Assembly (NCBI GenBank): GCA_900757595.1
Contig: CAAEOL010000036.1
Location: 1 to 40,285 of the forward strand
DNA from: an uncultured Collinsella sp.
GTDB lineage: Bacteria > Actinomycetota > Coriobacteriia > Coriobacteriales > Coriobacteriaceae
DNA length: 40,285 bases
Direction: 5' to 3'
Shown here: one piece after another, positions 1 through 7,757 of the stretch
Position numbering within the stretch: position 1 is the first letter of the stretch
How the letters are laid out: the number at the start of each line of letters is the position of its first letter
The notes under the pieces: generated by a model
Databases searched by the model: none
Told to the model about the DNA's origin: nothing
What the model saw: the letters and a program-made list of their open reading frames with translations, nothing else
Translations under genes and position numbers: made by a program

Positions 1-1
1 A

Positions 2-124
2 CCATTTAAGAAAGTTACCGAGAAAATAATGACTGAGTTTTCGGATTTGAATCTATGCCCAATTAACAACCGTCAGGGAATTGTAATTGATGGTGAAGGT
101 TCAAAGGTAATTTGCAAAGACTAA
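2..124 (+). CDS. 3' end of an unrecognised AT-rich gene
   Basis: An open frame enters from the left edge and ends at TAA 122-124, giving the last 40 residues of a protein (ends GSKVICKD). I do not recognise the family. The stretch is much richer in A and T than the rest of the window (codons such as AAA, ATT, AAT, GAT), which suggests acquired DNA and fits the mobile-element relics just downstream. It has no visible terminator of its own. It could be chance coding, because only 40 codons are visible. Confidence 0.4.
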   Translation, partial: PFKKVTEKIMTEFSDLNLCPINNRQGIVIDGEGSKVICKD

Positions 125-163
125 TTTGAAAATTCCAGTTTGCTGCACTCGTTCCTAGCAGGG

Positions 164-185
164 GTTGGGGCAGGCACGCCCCAAC
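164..185. repeat. 8-bp stem inverted repeat
   Basis: GTTGGGGC and GCCCCAAC form a perfect 8-bp stem with a 6-nt loop, between the AT-rich gene end and the IS3 relic. There is no T-run after it on either strand (an A5 run follows on the plus strand), so it is not a convincing terminator. It may belong to the end of the insertion sequence. Confidence 0.45.
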
Positions 186-239
186 AAAAAGCTGTCCCAA
201 AGGGGCAGGAATGGGAACTGCGGACGATTTCTTGGACCG

Positions 240-465
240 TTACGCGGCCCTTCCCAGCGCGGAGCGGAACTCGGCCGGCGTGCGGCCACCGAGCGCATCG
301 CTGCGCCTCTCCGTATTGTATCGGCCGATCCAGCCCCCGAGCTCCTCGATGAAGCGGGCGAGGTCCAGTCCGACCAGTCCCTGCCATGCCAGAACTCCTT
401 CTTGAGCAGGCCGAAGAAGCCCTCCATCGCCGCGTTGTCCGGGCTGCAGCCCTTGGCGGACTGGA
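240..465 (-). pseudogene. IS3-family transposase (orfB) C-terminal relic, frameshifted
   Basis: Read on the minus strand, one frame encodes the IS3-type integrase-core segment KGCSPDNAAMEGFFGLLKKE (compare the family pattern S-x-K-G-x-x-x-D-N-A-x-x-E-S-F-F-x-x-L-K). A second frame continues with FIEELGGWIGRYNTERRSDA and a TPAEFR-like ending before the stop at 240-242. The two match consecutive parts of one orfB protein, so a single-base frameshift lies at about 365-385. The upstream part of the transposase (DDE N-terminal half, orfA) is missing, and matching sequence stops near 470-480. The copy is truncated and cannot be active. It probably entered with the AT-rich DNA to its left. Confidence 0.72.
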
Positions 466-566
466 TTGGCTACACTGATGTGGACAGTTCCGGGGGGGCG
501 CAAGAGACGAGAGGACCGTGTACGCGTTCCTGCGCGAGGGCCGCGGGGAGGGGCTGCCTGGGTGCG

Positions 567-700
567 GCGCCTGTCAACTCGGTCTACGTCCTTGATGACC
601 GGGTCGTACTCAATATCAACTTCACGGATGATGCCAAAACGGTCACCCGTGAGGAAGTGTTGGGTTCGAGTGCTATGGACAATGTTCCAGCATGCTGGGA
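567..700 (+). pseudogene. possible C-terminal relic of a large serine recombinase
   Basis: In the frame starting at 567 the translation includes NSVYVLDDRVVLNINFTD and then KTVTREEVLGSS. This resembles the extreme C-terminus of resolvase/integrase-type large serine recombinases, where a segment like I-x-V-Y-V-F-D-D-K-x-V-L-x-x-N-F-x-D precedes a short acidic tail. No catalytic domain is present, there is no start codon, and the frame runs on into the DUF523 gene on the other strand. It is best read as the fossil end of an integrative element. The match is by eye only, over about 40 residues. Confidence 0.35.
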
Positions 701-1134
701 TCGAATTCGCTTGCGGGAATCACGCGGTACCCATGGCGCAGCAGCAGGTCGACGAAAACGCCGTTGCCCGCGGTGAGCGTACCGCTAAAGGTGCCATCGT
801 AGACGTGACCCGTACCGCACGAGGGGCTGCGGTCCTGCAAAATGCACGCAACGATCTCGGACGGCCCGCCCGCCTGCTCGCACATATCGAGCGCACGCTG
901 GGCGCCCAGACGAAACTCGCGATCGACCGAGACGCCCTCGCAGGTGCGGACCTCGCCGTTCGCAATCTCGGATGGCTTGCGCGGCGTGGGAAGGCCGCCA
1001 AAAACCTCGGGACATACGAGGAGTACCTCGGTCCCCGTGCGCTCGCAAGCCTCGACCAGCTCGCGATGGTAATTGTCGAGCCCGTTATACTTACAGCTTT
1101 CACCCATCAAACAGGCACTTACCACGATCTTCAT
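673..1134 (-). CDS. DUF523 family cysteine-rich protein
   Basis: A 153-residue protein of the DUF523 family, whose biochemical function is not established. The conserved cysteine pattern is visible: SACLMGESCKYNG near the start (Cys8, Cys14), CPEVFGGLPTPR at 41-52, and DRSPSCGTG at 101-109, a layout suggesting metal or Fe-S binding. The start was set at MKIVVSACL because GGGGAGAG (1141-1148) lies 6 nt before it; a start ten codons upstream would have no ribosome-binding site. It lies downstream of ftsH, separated from it by a terminator hairpin. Its 3' end runs into the possible recombinase relic, so the last few residues may derive from inserted DNA. Confidence 0.85.
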   Translation of the reverse strand: MKIVVSACLMGESCKYNGLDNYHRELVEACERTGTEVLLVCPEVFGGLPTPRKPSEIANGEVRTCEGVSVDREFRLGAQRALDMCEQAGGPSEIVACILQDRSPSCGTGHVYDGTFSGTLTAGNGVFVDLLLRHGYRVIPASEFDPSMLEHCP

Positions 1135-1149
1135 ATACAACTCTCCCCA

Positions 1150-1189
1150 CACAAATCGCCCCATTTGAGAAAGCTACTCAAATGGGGCG
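1150..1189 (-). terminator. intrinsic terminator after ftsH
   Basis: A perfect 13-bp stem (1157-1169 with 1177-1189, loop 1170-1176) is followed on the minus strand by the T-rich run ATTTGTG. It lies 28 bp past the ftsH stop and just before the ribosome-binding site of DUF523, so it may end ftsH transcripts or limit read-through into DUF523. Confidence 0.75.
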
Positions 1190-1216
1190 TCGGCGTCTAC
1201 TGGCTCGGCCGCGGCT

Positions 1217-3109
1217 TTACTGTTGCTTGGGCATCAACGGATTCTCGCGCGTGAGGAGGTTCATGAACTCCTCACCCGTGATGGTCTCCTTCTTGTACAG
1301 ATAACGAGCCAGCTCATGGAGCTTGAACTTGTTCTCCTTGAGGATCTGCAGGGCGCGATCGTGCGCGTCCTCGATCAACTTAGCGACAATCGCGTCCACA
1401 CGCTCGGCCGTACCGGGTGCGCAGGTGAGCGACGTGTCCTGATTGAGATACGCGTTCTGCACGGTACCGAGCGCCATCATGCCAAACTCGTCGGACATAC
1501 CAAAGCGTGTCACCATGTTGCGGGCGAGCTTGGTGGCCTGCTCGATATCGTTGGCGGCACCGGTCGTCATCTCGCCAAAGATGAGCTCCTCGGCCGCACG
1601 GCCGCCGCAGTAGACGGCGAGCTTGTCCAAGACCTCCTGGCGCGTCGTCAGGAAGCGCTCGTCCTCCTCGACCTGCATGGTGTAGCCCAGAGCGCCGCTC
1701 GTGCGCGGCACGATGGTGATCTTGGTGACCGGGGCGGAGCCCTTCTGGCGGGCGGCGACGATGGCATGGCCGATCTCGTGATAAGAAACGACCTGCTTCT
1801 CGTGGTCGGACAGCACCGTGGATTTACGCTGCTGTCCGGCAATGACGACTTCCACCGACTCCTCAAAATCATCCTGCGTCGCGCGCTTGCGACCCTCGCG
1901 GACGGCGCGCAGGGCACCCTCGTTGATGATATTGGCCAGGTCGGCACCAGAGGCGCCGGGCGTCGCGCGGGCGATCGCAGTCAGGTCGATCGGCGGCTGC
2001 GTCTTAACGCTCTTGGCATGGAGCTCAAGGATGTTCTTGCGGCCGGTCAGATCGGGCAGCTCAACGGGAATGCGGCGGTCAAAGCGGCCGGGACGTAGCA
2101 GGGCCGGGTCAAGGCTGTCAGGACGGTTCGTTGCAGCGAGGACGACGATACCCTTATGGTTATCAAAGCCGTCCATCTCGGTCAGCAGCTGGTTGAGCGT
2201 TTGCTCGCGCTCGTCGTTGCCGCTAAAGCCGCCGCCATCGCGCTTCTTACCGATGGTATCGATCTCATCGATAAAGACGATACACGGGGCCTTTTCCTTG
2301 GCCTGCTTAAACAGATCGCGCACCTTGGCAGCGCCACGGCCGACAAACATCTCGACGAACTCAGAACCAGAAATACTAAAGAACGGAACACCAGCTTCGC
2401 CGGCCACAGCCTTGGCAAGCAGGGTCTTACCAGTGCCCGGAGGGCCCACAAGAAGAGCGCCGCGCGGCAGCTTGGCGCCGATCTCCTCGTAGCGCTGCGG
2501 CTTCTCCAGAAAGTCGACGACCTCCTTGAGGGACTCCTTGGCCTCTTCCTGGCCGGCGACGTCCTTAAAGGTCACGCCCACGTCCTTGGAGGCGATCACG
2601 CGCGCGCCGGACTTGCCCAATCCGCCGCCGCCAAAACCACCGCCGCCAAAGTTCATCGACGGGCCGTCATCGCCCATAGCCTTCTTCATGCGGCGGTTGA
2701 GCCACCAGCCGATCAGGAAGAAAATCGCCATGGGAAGAATGAGCGTGATCAGGTAGTAGGTCATCAGGCCCGAGCTCTTGTCGGGAACGACCGATTCCAG
2801 GGACGCACCGGATTCAAGCACGCGATCGGTAAAACCCGCATCATTCGGCACACCGGTCGTCTTGTAGGCGATGTTCTCGTCCTCGCCCTTCTTGGTGTAA
2901 TAAATCGTGTAATCGTCCGTGTTGTACTCGACCTTGTTGACGCTCTTCTTATCGAGCGCTTTGACAAACGTCGAGTAATCGGTCTTCGTAATCTGCTGCG
3001 TGTGACCGATGTTGGGGAACAGAACGGTCGAGAGCACGAGGTAGACGACGAAGGCGATGAGCACGTAGAGGATCATATTCCGTCTACGTTTGTTGTCATC
3101 CATCTCCAT
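1217..3109 (-). CDS. ftsH: ATP-dependent zinc metalloprotease FtsH
   Basis: Membrane-anchored AAA+ protease that extracts and degrades misfolded membrane proteins and short-lived regulators. Numbering from the longest frame (start 3124): TM helix about 18-37, an extracytoplasmic domain, TM helix about 122-142, a glycine-rich linker, Walker A GPPGTGKT at 227-234, Walker B IVFIDE at 282-287, second region of homology ATNRPD with RPGRFDRR, and zinc site HEIGH at 449-453. I prefer the Met at 3109 because GGAG lies 9 nt before it; the Met at 3124 has no ribosome-binding site. The pore loop reads MFVGRGAAKVRDLF, with Arg where Val or Met is usual after FVG. Full length; divergent from cobO. Confidence 0.97.
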   Translation of the reverse strand: MEMDDNKRRRNMILYVLIAFVVYLVLSTVLFPNIGHTQQITKTDYSTFVKALDKKSVNKVEYNTDDYTIYYTKKGEDENIAYKTTGVPNDAGFTDRVLESGASLESVVPDKSSGLMTYYLITLILPMAIFFLIGWWLNRRMKKAMGDDGPSMNFGGGGFGGGGLGKSGARVIASKDVGVTFKDVAGQEEAKESLKEVVDFLEKPQRYEEIGAKLPRGALLVGPPGTGKTLLAKAVAGEAGVPFFSISGSEFVEMFVGRGAAKVRDLFKQAKEKAPCIVFIDEIDTIGKKRDGGGFSGNDEREQTLNQLLTEMDGFDNHKGIVVLAATNRPDSLDPALLRPGRFDRRIPVELPDLTGRKNILELHAKSVKTQPPIDLTAIARATPGASGADLANIINEGALRAVREGRKRATQDDFEESVEVVIAGQQRKSTVLSDHEKQVVSYHEIGHAIVAARQKGSAPVTKITIVPRTSGALGYTMQVEEDERFLTTRQEVLDKLAVYCGGRAAEELIFGEMTTGAANDIEQATKLARNMVTRFGMSDEFGMMALGTVQNAYLNQDTSLTCAPGTAERVDAIVAKLIEDAHDRALQILKENKFKLHELARYLYKKETITGEEFMNLLTRENPLMPKQQ

Positions 3110-3201
3110 CTGCTTGAACTCCATCTACTGGGGTTGATAATGGTTTCTAGAATACCCAACCCGAGCGACGATAAACCGACGCCGGGCACGAAAGGACAGA
3201 G

Positions 3202-3687
3202 ATGGCATCACTGGAAGTCGGCAAGGTTCAGATCTACACGGGCGACGGAAAGGGCAAAACCACGGCCGCCTTGGGGCTGGCTTTGCGTGCCACAGGTTAT
3301 GGTCTCAACGTACTCATGCTGCAGTTTGCCAAGAAGCTGCACTGCGCCGAACACGATGCCGCGCCGCGCCTGGGACTGCGCATTGTGCAGGCCGATCGCG
3401 ACACGCCCGAGGCTTGCGCCGCGCAGATCATGGAGCTCGCACGCGAGCAGATTAGCCAGGTAGACATGCTGATCTTGGATGAGCTGGGAGAAGCCATGCG
3501 CCGAGGCTTTGTGACGCGCGAAGATGTCGAAGCGTTGATCGCAATGAAACCGACCACCACAGAGCTCGTGCTCACCGGCCGCGGCTTGCTGCCACTGGCC
3601 GATCTCGCGGACCTAGTAACCGAAATGCGCCCCGTCAAACACTACTTCGACGAAGGCCTCCTAGCCCGCCAAGGCATCGAATACTAG
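3202..3687 (+). CDS. cobO: CobO/CobA-type ATP:corrinoid adenosyltransferase
   Basis: Transfers the 5'-deoxyadenosyl group of ATP to cob(I)alamin or a cobyrinic acid precursor, the step that makes the active B12 cofactor. The 161 residues carry the P-loop TGDGKGKTTAA at 13-23, the Walker B-like LILDELGEA, PTTTELVLTGR, and the family ending RPVKHYFDEG followed by ARQGIEY. It is slightly shorter than typical members (about 170-200). AAAGGACAG precedes the ATG. No other cobalamin gene is nearby, so it probably serves salvage. Its TAG stop is part of the CTAG that begins the REP array at 3684, so the mobile array abuts the gene exactly. Confidence 0.93.
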   Translation: MASLEVGKVQIYTGDGKGKTTAALGLALRATGYGLNVLMLQFAKKLHCAEHDAAPRLGLRIVQADRDTPEACAAQIMELAREQISQVDMLILDELGEAMRRGFVTREDVEALIAMKPTTTELVLTGRGLLPLADLADLVTEMRPVKHYFDEGLLARQGIEY

Positions 3688-3732
3688 TCATTGGGGACGT
3701 TCTTAAACGACTAGCCGTTGGGGACAGTCTTT
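3684..3732 (+). repeat. left REP array of the RAYT element (units L1, L2)
   Basis: Unit L1 (3684-3714, 31 nt) begins CTAGTCATTGGGGACG and ends TTAAACGACTAG. The second, divergent unit L2 (3711-3732) shares the CTAG at 3711-3714 and continues CCGTTGGGGACAGTC. L1 is the reverse complement of units R1 and R2 at 4677-4734 with one mismatch each. L2 is the reverse complement of R0 at 4659-4680 with 19 of 22 positions matching. Each full unit begins with CTAGTC and ends with GACTAG, so its ends are mutually inverted. The first CTAG contains the cobO stop codon. Confidence 0.9.
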
Positions 3733-3758
3733 ATTGATAAAGGGCAAACAGCCTCGAC

Positions 3759-4529
3759 CTAGAAATCACGCCAACCGCTCGTGCCATTTGCAATCGTTGC
3801 TCGACCCAGCCCAACGGCTCTCACGATTTGATTGACCGTAAGGCCCGCTTTACGCATTTTGCAAAGAACGGGCCTGCGCTCGGCTGGAGTCATCGCCTTA
3901 ATGTCGGAAAGAGAAACAGGAAAAGCAATCTCCTTCGCGATTTTGAGCACCTCATCGTCGAGAACACGAGCACGGGGCTCGGCATCATAAGGAGCGCTCT
4001 CTAGTCGCCCTTCAAGATAATGCCGATACTCAAGAGATCCGCCCACGAGATCCAACACAATGCCAGGATCGCAAAACCCAAACGCATCGTATCCATAAGC
4101 ATAAGCCCGATAACTGGACCAGCGATAGTTATCGACAGCCGAAACACCCGCTTTAACGGGATTCATATGGATGTAATCAGCGAGCGCAATTGCCTGAATA
4201 TCATTCTCAACTGGAATGTTCTTAAACCGATCCTGAAACAAATGACCAACACGGTCAGTTTTGCGATTGAAATACTTAACATATAAGGTAAGAATGCCAC
4301 TCATGCATGATGAAATTCTCCCACGAGGGTCATCAACCATGAGATGAAAGTGGTTCGACATGAGGCACCACGCCGTAACGCCAATACCATTACCGACAAG
4401 CTTGTCCTCGAACAACGTGAGCATCCGATAGCGATCTTCATCGTCTTCGAAGATGCAGATGCCGCCATTACCACGCGCGATAATGTGGTTATAGCCCGTT
4501 AGCGAAACGGCTCGACCTGTTCTTGGCAT
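3759..4529 (-). CDS. REP-associated tyrosine transposase (RAYT, IS200/IS605-like Y1 HUH)
   Basis: A 256-residue single-strand transposase of the Y1_Tnp type. It has the HUH metal site NHFHLMV (His60, His62), a catalytic tyrosine candidate Tyr119 in ADYIHMNPVKAG, and the conserved WSSYRAY at 137-143, followed by a basic C-terminal region that looks like a helix-turn-helix (LTVNQIVRAVGLGRATI). This is the domain order of RAYT proteins, which nick and join REP hairpins. The start has GGGAGGG upstream, and no frameshift or stop interrupts it. Base composition is visibly lower in GC than its neighbours. REP units lie on both sides in inverted orientation, and a further unit lies 20 kb away, so the enzyme and its likely substrates are both present. 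Confidence 0.93.
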   Translation of the reverse strand: MPRTGRAVSLTGYNHIIARGNGGICIFEDDEDRYRMLTLFEDKLVGNGIGVTAWCLMSNHFHLMVDDPRGRISSCMSGILTLYVKYFNRKTDRVGHLFQDRFKNIPVENDIQAIALADYIHMNPVKAGVSAVDNYRWSSYRAYAYGYDAFGFCDPGIVLDLVGGSLEYRHYLEGRLESAPYDAEPRARVLDDEVLKIAKEIAFPVSLSDIKAMTPAERRPVLCKMRKAGLTVNQIVRAVGLGRATIANGTSGWRDF

Positions 4530-4658
4530 ATCGCCCTCCCATCACTAACCCACCGGGCAACATCTGATAGGCGCGGACGATTCAGTTTGCTGAGCCCGTT
4601 TTGACAGTTTACAAGGGCACGCAAGACAAACTGGATGAAAACCCGAAATTCGTGTCGC

Positions 4659-4734
4659 AAAGAGTGTCCCAAACGACTAGACGTTTAAGAACGTCCCCAA
4701 TGACTAGTCGTTTAAGAACGTCCCCAACGACTAG
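4659..4734 (-). repeat. right REP array of the RAYT element (units R0, R1, R2)
   Basis: R0 (4659-4680) is the inverted partner of L2. R1 (4677-4707) and R2 (4704-4734) are two tandem 31-nt units, each overlapping its neighbour by one CTAG and each the inverse of L1 with one mismatch. The last CTAG (4731-4734) contains the TAG stop of the MATE gene, read on the minus strand. The 4530-4658 stretch between the transposase start and R0 holds no gene that I can see. Confidence 0.9.
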
Positions 4735-6080
4735 GCGGTGGCGCGGCCTAGCCAGTTGCCGCTGTGGTGGTAGATGGTGAACATCGTGGCCGTGATGAGC
4801 CAGGTTACGGGATAGACCAGCAGCAGGTGCTCGAGCGACGGATCAAAGGGCATAATCGCAAACACCCAGATCACCCTCAGGACGACGGTGCCAAAGATGG
4901 TGAGGACCATGGGCTGGAAGCTTACGCCGGCGCCGCGGATGGAGCCCGACGCATTCTCGATAATCGAGAAAATTGCGTAGAACGGCGCAATGAAATGGAT
5001 GATGGTCGTGGTGTAGCCCGAAATCGAGGCGTCGTCGATAAACAGACGCGAGAGCGGACCCGAGAACACCAGCAGCGCAGCGGACAAGCCGCCGATGAGC
5101 ACAAACGACAGCACCAGTGATGTGTGATAGCCCTTGCGCATGCGGTCGTAATTACGCGCGCCAAAGTTCTGCGCCGAGAACGTGGTAATGGATACGCCAA
5201 GAGCCTCAGTCACCATCCAGATGATGCCATCGAGACGCCCCGAGAGACCCCATGCCGTCGTAACGTCGGCACCAAACGAGTTGACCGACACCTGAATCAA
5301 AACGTTGGAGATCGAATACGCCGCAGACTGAACGCCCAGCGGAAGACCACACGAAAGCATGCTCTTGCAAATGCCGCGATCGATACCGAGCTTGGATAGC
5401 GACAACCGCCACGCACCCGGAGCGCGCATCATACGAACCAGAATCATCGAGGCATTGGTGCAGATAGTCAGCACGACCGCGATGCCGCAGCCCAGCGCTT
5501 CCATGTGCAGCACGGCGACAAAGAGAATGTCGAATGCCACATTGACGAAGCAGCCGGATGCAATAATAACCGCCGGACCGCGCGTGTCGCCCACGGCGCG
5601 CAACAGCGCCGTCCCCATATTGAGCAGCAGCGCCGCAAACATGGCGGCAAAGTAGCAACGGGCATAGGCCACACCCTCGGCCAGCAGCTCATGCGGTGTA
5701 TTCATCAACACAAGCATCGGCTCGACAAACACCATGCCCAGAATGGAAATGACAATGCCGCCCACCAGCGCGAGCGTCATAGCCGTATGGACCGATCGGC
5801 TCAGGCGCTCGTCATCGTGCTGGCCAAAAAACTGGCCCGTAATGACCGCGCAGCCGGCACCGACGCCGACACAAAAGCCGATGCAGAGCTCCGTAAGCAC
5901 CATCGTGGCCTGAATGCCACCCAGCGCGAGCTTGCCGCCAAACTGACCGACGATATAGGTACCGATAAGCGTGTATGCCTGCTGAAAGAACGAACTAAAA
6001 AAGATAGGGACGCACAGCGACAGTAGCTGCTGCCAAATAACGCCCTGCGTTACATCGATAGCCGTAGATTTCTTAGCCAC
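4731..6080 (-). CDS. MATE family multidrug/Na+ antiporter
   Basis: Integral membrane exporter of the MatE family: two homologous bundles, twelve predicted helices in about 449 residues. Recognisable segments include VPIFFSSFFQQAYTLI with IGTYIVGQFGG near the N-terminus, ALLRAVGDTRGP between the halves, and ASGSIRGAGVSFQPM in the second half. I set the start at GTG 6080 because GGGAGGG lies 2-9 nt upstream and the protein then begins VAKKSTAIDVTQG; the frame also has an ATG 11 codons earlier without a ribosome-binding site. The substrate cannot be inferred. No regulator is adjacent. The stop codon lies in the last CTAG of the REP array, so the coding region ends exactly at the mobile element. 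Confidence 0.92.
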   Translation of the reverse strand: MAKKSTAIDVTQGVIWQQLLSLCVPIFFSSFFQQAYTLIGTYIVGQFGGKLALGGIQATMVLTELCIGFCVGVGAGCAVITGQFFGQHDDERLSRSVHTAMTLALVGGIVISILGMVFVEPMLVLMNTPHELLAEGVAYARCYFAAMFAALLLNMGTALLRAVGDTRGPAVIIASGCFVNVAFDILFVAVLHMEALGCGIAVVLTICTNASMILVRMMRAPGAWRLSLSKLGIDRGICKSMLSCGLPLGVQSAAYSISNVLIQVSVNSFGADVTTAWGLSGRLDGIIWMVTEALGVSITTFSAQNFGARNYDRMRKGYHTSLVLSFVLIGGLSAALLVFSGPLSRLFIDDASISGYTTTIIHFIAPFYAIFSIIENASGSIRGAGVSFQPMVLTIFGTVVLRVIWVFAIMPFDPSLEHLLLVYPVTWLITATMFTIYHHSGNWLGRATA

Positions 6081-6145
6081 ACGCCCTCCCCACCAGCGTA
6101 CGTCAAACAACAAAACGGCAATTTAAGACCAAAGCCAATACCAGC

Positions 6146-6197
6146 TTAGCACCGACCGACGTCGGCCGAAACGCCCCGAACCAGAGCCCGGTGCTAA
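6146..6197. repeat. inverted repeat between MATE and methyltransferase genes
   Basis: TTAGCACCG (6146-6154) and CGGTGCTAA (6189-6197) form a perfect 9-bp stem enclosing a further palindrome, CCGACGTCGG (6156-6165). It lies just past the methyltransferase stop and could end its transcript, but there is no T-run, so it may be a structured element or regulator site upstream of the MATE gene. Confidence 0.5.
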
Positions 6198-6205
6198 CTA
6201 TCTGC

Positions 6206-7120
6206 CTAGTGATACAGCCCCGGCTGGTAGTGGTACTCGTTGCTCACATGCGAGCACAGCTGCCAAAAGGCAACAGCACTTGCCGCGGCCACGTTGAGCG
6301 AATCGACCCCATGCGCCATCGGAATACGCACGGCGCGGTCGCAGCCTGCAATGGTCTTGGCGCCCAAGCCAGCACCCTCGGTGCCCATAAAGATTGCCAG
6401 GCGGTCAATCTCCTGGAGCGCGGGATCGTCCAGCGACGCCGAATCATCCGTCAGCGCCATGGCGACACACGAAAAGCCGGCATTGTGCAGCGCCGCCAGC
6501 CCATCATGCGGCCATACGCGCGCCTCGCTGCCAATGCGCGTCCAGGGCACCTGAAACACCGTGCCCATGCTCACGCGGGCCGAGCGACGGTACAGCGGAT
6601 CGCAGCACGTAGGGCTCACCAAAATGCCATCGACGTTCAGCGCAGCCGCCGAGCGGAAAATCGCGCCGACGTTGGTGTGGTCGACAATGCCCTCGAGCAC
6701 GCACACGCGCACCGGGCGCTCCCCCGCCGCATCGACGACGCCACCCAAGAACTCGGCTACCGGAATCTGACGTGGACGACGGAATGCCGCGAGCGCACCG
6801 CGCGTCACATTGAAGCCCGTCAGCTGCTCCATAAGCTCCATCGAGGCCACGAACACCGGGACCGGACCCGCGCCCTCGCGTACCGCCAGGCGCTCAAACA
6901 GCGGCATCATCTGATCGAGCCAGCGCTCGCCCAACAGAAAGCTCACCGGCTCGTATCCGGCGCGAACCGCACGCTCGATGACCTTGGCGCTCTCGGCGAT
7001 AAAAATGCCCTTCTGCGGCTCCAGCACGCAGCGAAGCTCACGCTCGGTCAATCGCACGTAGGCATCGAGCCGCTCGTCCTCGAGCGAATCGATTCGCAGC
7101 ACCTCAACGGCATCAGTCAT
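6206..7120 (-). CDS. SpoU/TrmH-family RNA 2'-O-ribose methyltransferase
   Basis: AdoMet-dependent SPOUT-class enzyme that methylates a ribose in tRNA or rRNA. The three SpoU motifs are clear: NVGAIFRSAAAL, FMGTEGAGL, and IPMAHGVDSLNVAAASAV near the C-terminus, preceded by an N-terminal substrate-binding region (KGIFIAESAKVIERA). The RNA target cannot be told from sequence. The start is uncertain: I chose the Met at 7120 (MTDAVEVLRI); a start at 7153 would add eleven residues rich in Cys with no ribosome-binding site. It lies 109 bp downstream of folA on the same strand and could be read with thyA-folA. Confidence 0.9.
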   Translation of the reverse strand: MTDAVEVLRIDSLEDERLDAYVRLTERELRCVLEPQKGIFIAESAKVIERAVRAGYEPVSFLLGERWLDQMMPLFERLAVREGAGPVPVFVASMELMEQLTGFNVTRGALAAFRRPRQIPVAEFLGGVVDAAGERPVRVCVLEGIVDHTNVGAIFRSAAALNVDGILVSPTCCDPLYRRSARVSMGTVFQVPWTRIGSEARVWPHDGLAALHNAGFSCVAMALTDDSASLDDPALQEIDRLAIFMGTEGAGLGAKTIAGCDRAVRIPMAHGVDSLNVAAASAVAFWQLCSHVSNEYHYQPGLYH

Positions 7121-7229
7121 AGCAGCCAGCCCGCACCCTTCTTTACAGCACATCTATACCAAACGAGGCGACGCTAAGCGCCGCCCCATGCATTCAATCA
7201 ACCCGATGATACCGTTCACGCCAGGCGAT

Positions 7230-7748
7230 TTATGCCTCAACGCGACGATACGTCACGAACTCATAATCGACACCCTCGTCGCCCTCGCCCGAGGCAATCG
7301 TGGCAACACCGTCACGCCACGCAATCTCCCACGCGGGATCGGCATCCAAATCGGGAAAGTACGTATCCACGTCATGCACGCAATGGTCATGCGTGACCTC
7401 GGCCTCGACGCAATACGGCAAAAACTGCCGATAGACATCGCCGCCGCCAATCACCCACGCAACGGGCTCATCGGCTACCGCGGCGAGCGCTTCGTCGATG
7501 CTATGCACCACGTCGACGCCCTCGGCAGCAAAGCTCTCGTCACGCGTGAGCACGATATTGCGGCGGTTCTTGAGCGGACGCCCACCGGGAAAACTCAGCA
7601 GGGTCTTGCGTCCCATAATAACCGGGCACCCTTTGGTGCACGCCACAAAATGGCGCATGTCGGCGCGATTGGACACCACCATGTCGCCCTCGCACCCAAT
7701 GCCCCAGTCATCGCACACGGCGACAATGGCAGAAAGCTTACACGTCAT
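7230..7748 (-). CDS. folA: dihydrofolate reductase
   Basis: Reduces dihydrofolate to tetrahydrofolate with NADPH, regenerating the cofactor oxidised by thymidylate synthase. The protein (about 172 residues) has the family features: LSAIVAVCDDWGIG at the N-terminus, the substrate-binding Asp in NRADMRHF, VIMGRKTLLSFPGGRPL, and the NADPH loop VIGGGDVYRQFLP. The start is the ATG at 7748, because AGGTGA lies 6 nt upstream and overlaps the thyA stop; a GTG three codons earlier is less well placed. Only 9 bp separate it from thyA, so the two are surely cotranscribed and probably translationally coupled. Confidence 0.95.
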   Translation of the reverse strand: MTCKLSAIVAVCDDWGIGCEGDMVVSNRADMRHFVACTKGCPVIMGRKTLLSFPGGRPLKNRRNIVLTRDESFAAEGVDVVHSIDEALAAVADEPVAWVIGGGDVYRQFLPYCVEAEVTHDHCVHDVDTYFPDLDADPAWEIAWRDGVATIASGEGDEGVDYEFVTYRRVEA

Positions 7749-7757
7749 GCGCGTCAC

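Noticed and set aside
164..185. Terminator of the left-edge gene
   Set aside because: The 8-bp hairpin is followed by A5 on the plus strand rather than T, and no T-run follows on the minus strand.
466..1254. A 262-codon plus-strand gene over the DUF523 locus
   Set aside because: It is opposite DUF523, which has a clear family and ribosome-binding site; the plus-strand translation has no recognisable domain.
3684..4734. CRISPR array
   Set aside because: The repeats are 31 nt but abut through CTAG with no unique spacers, are inverted across a transposase, and are far too few.
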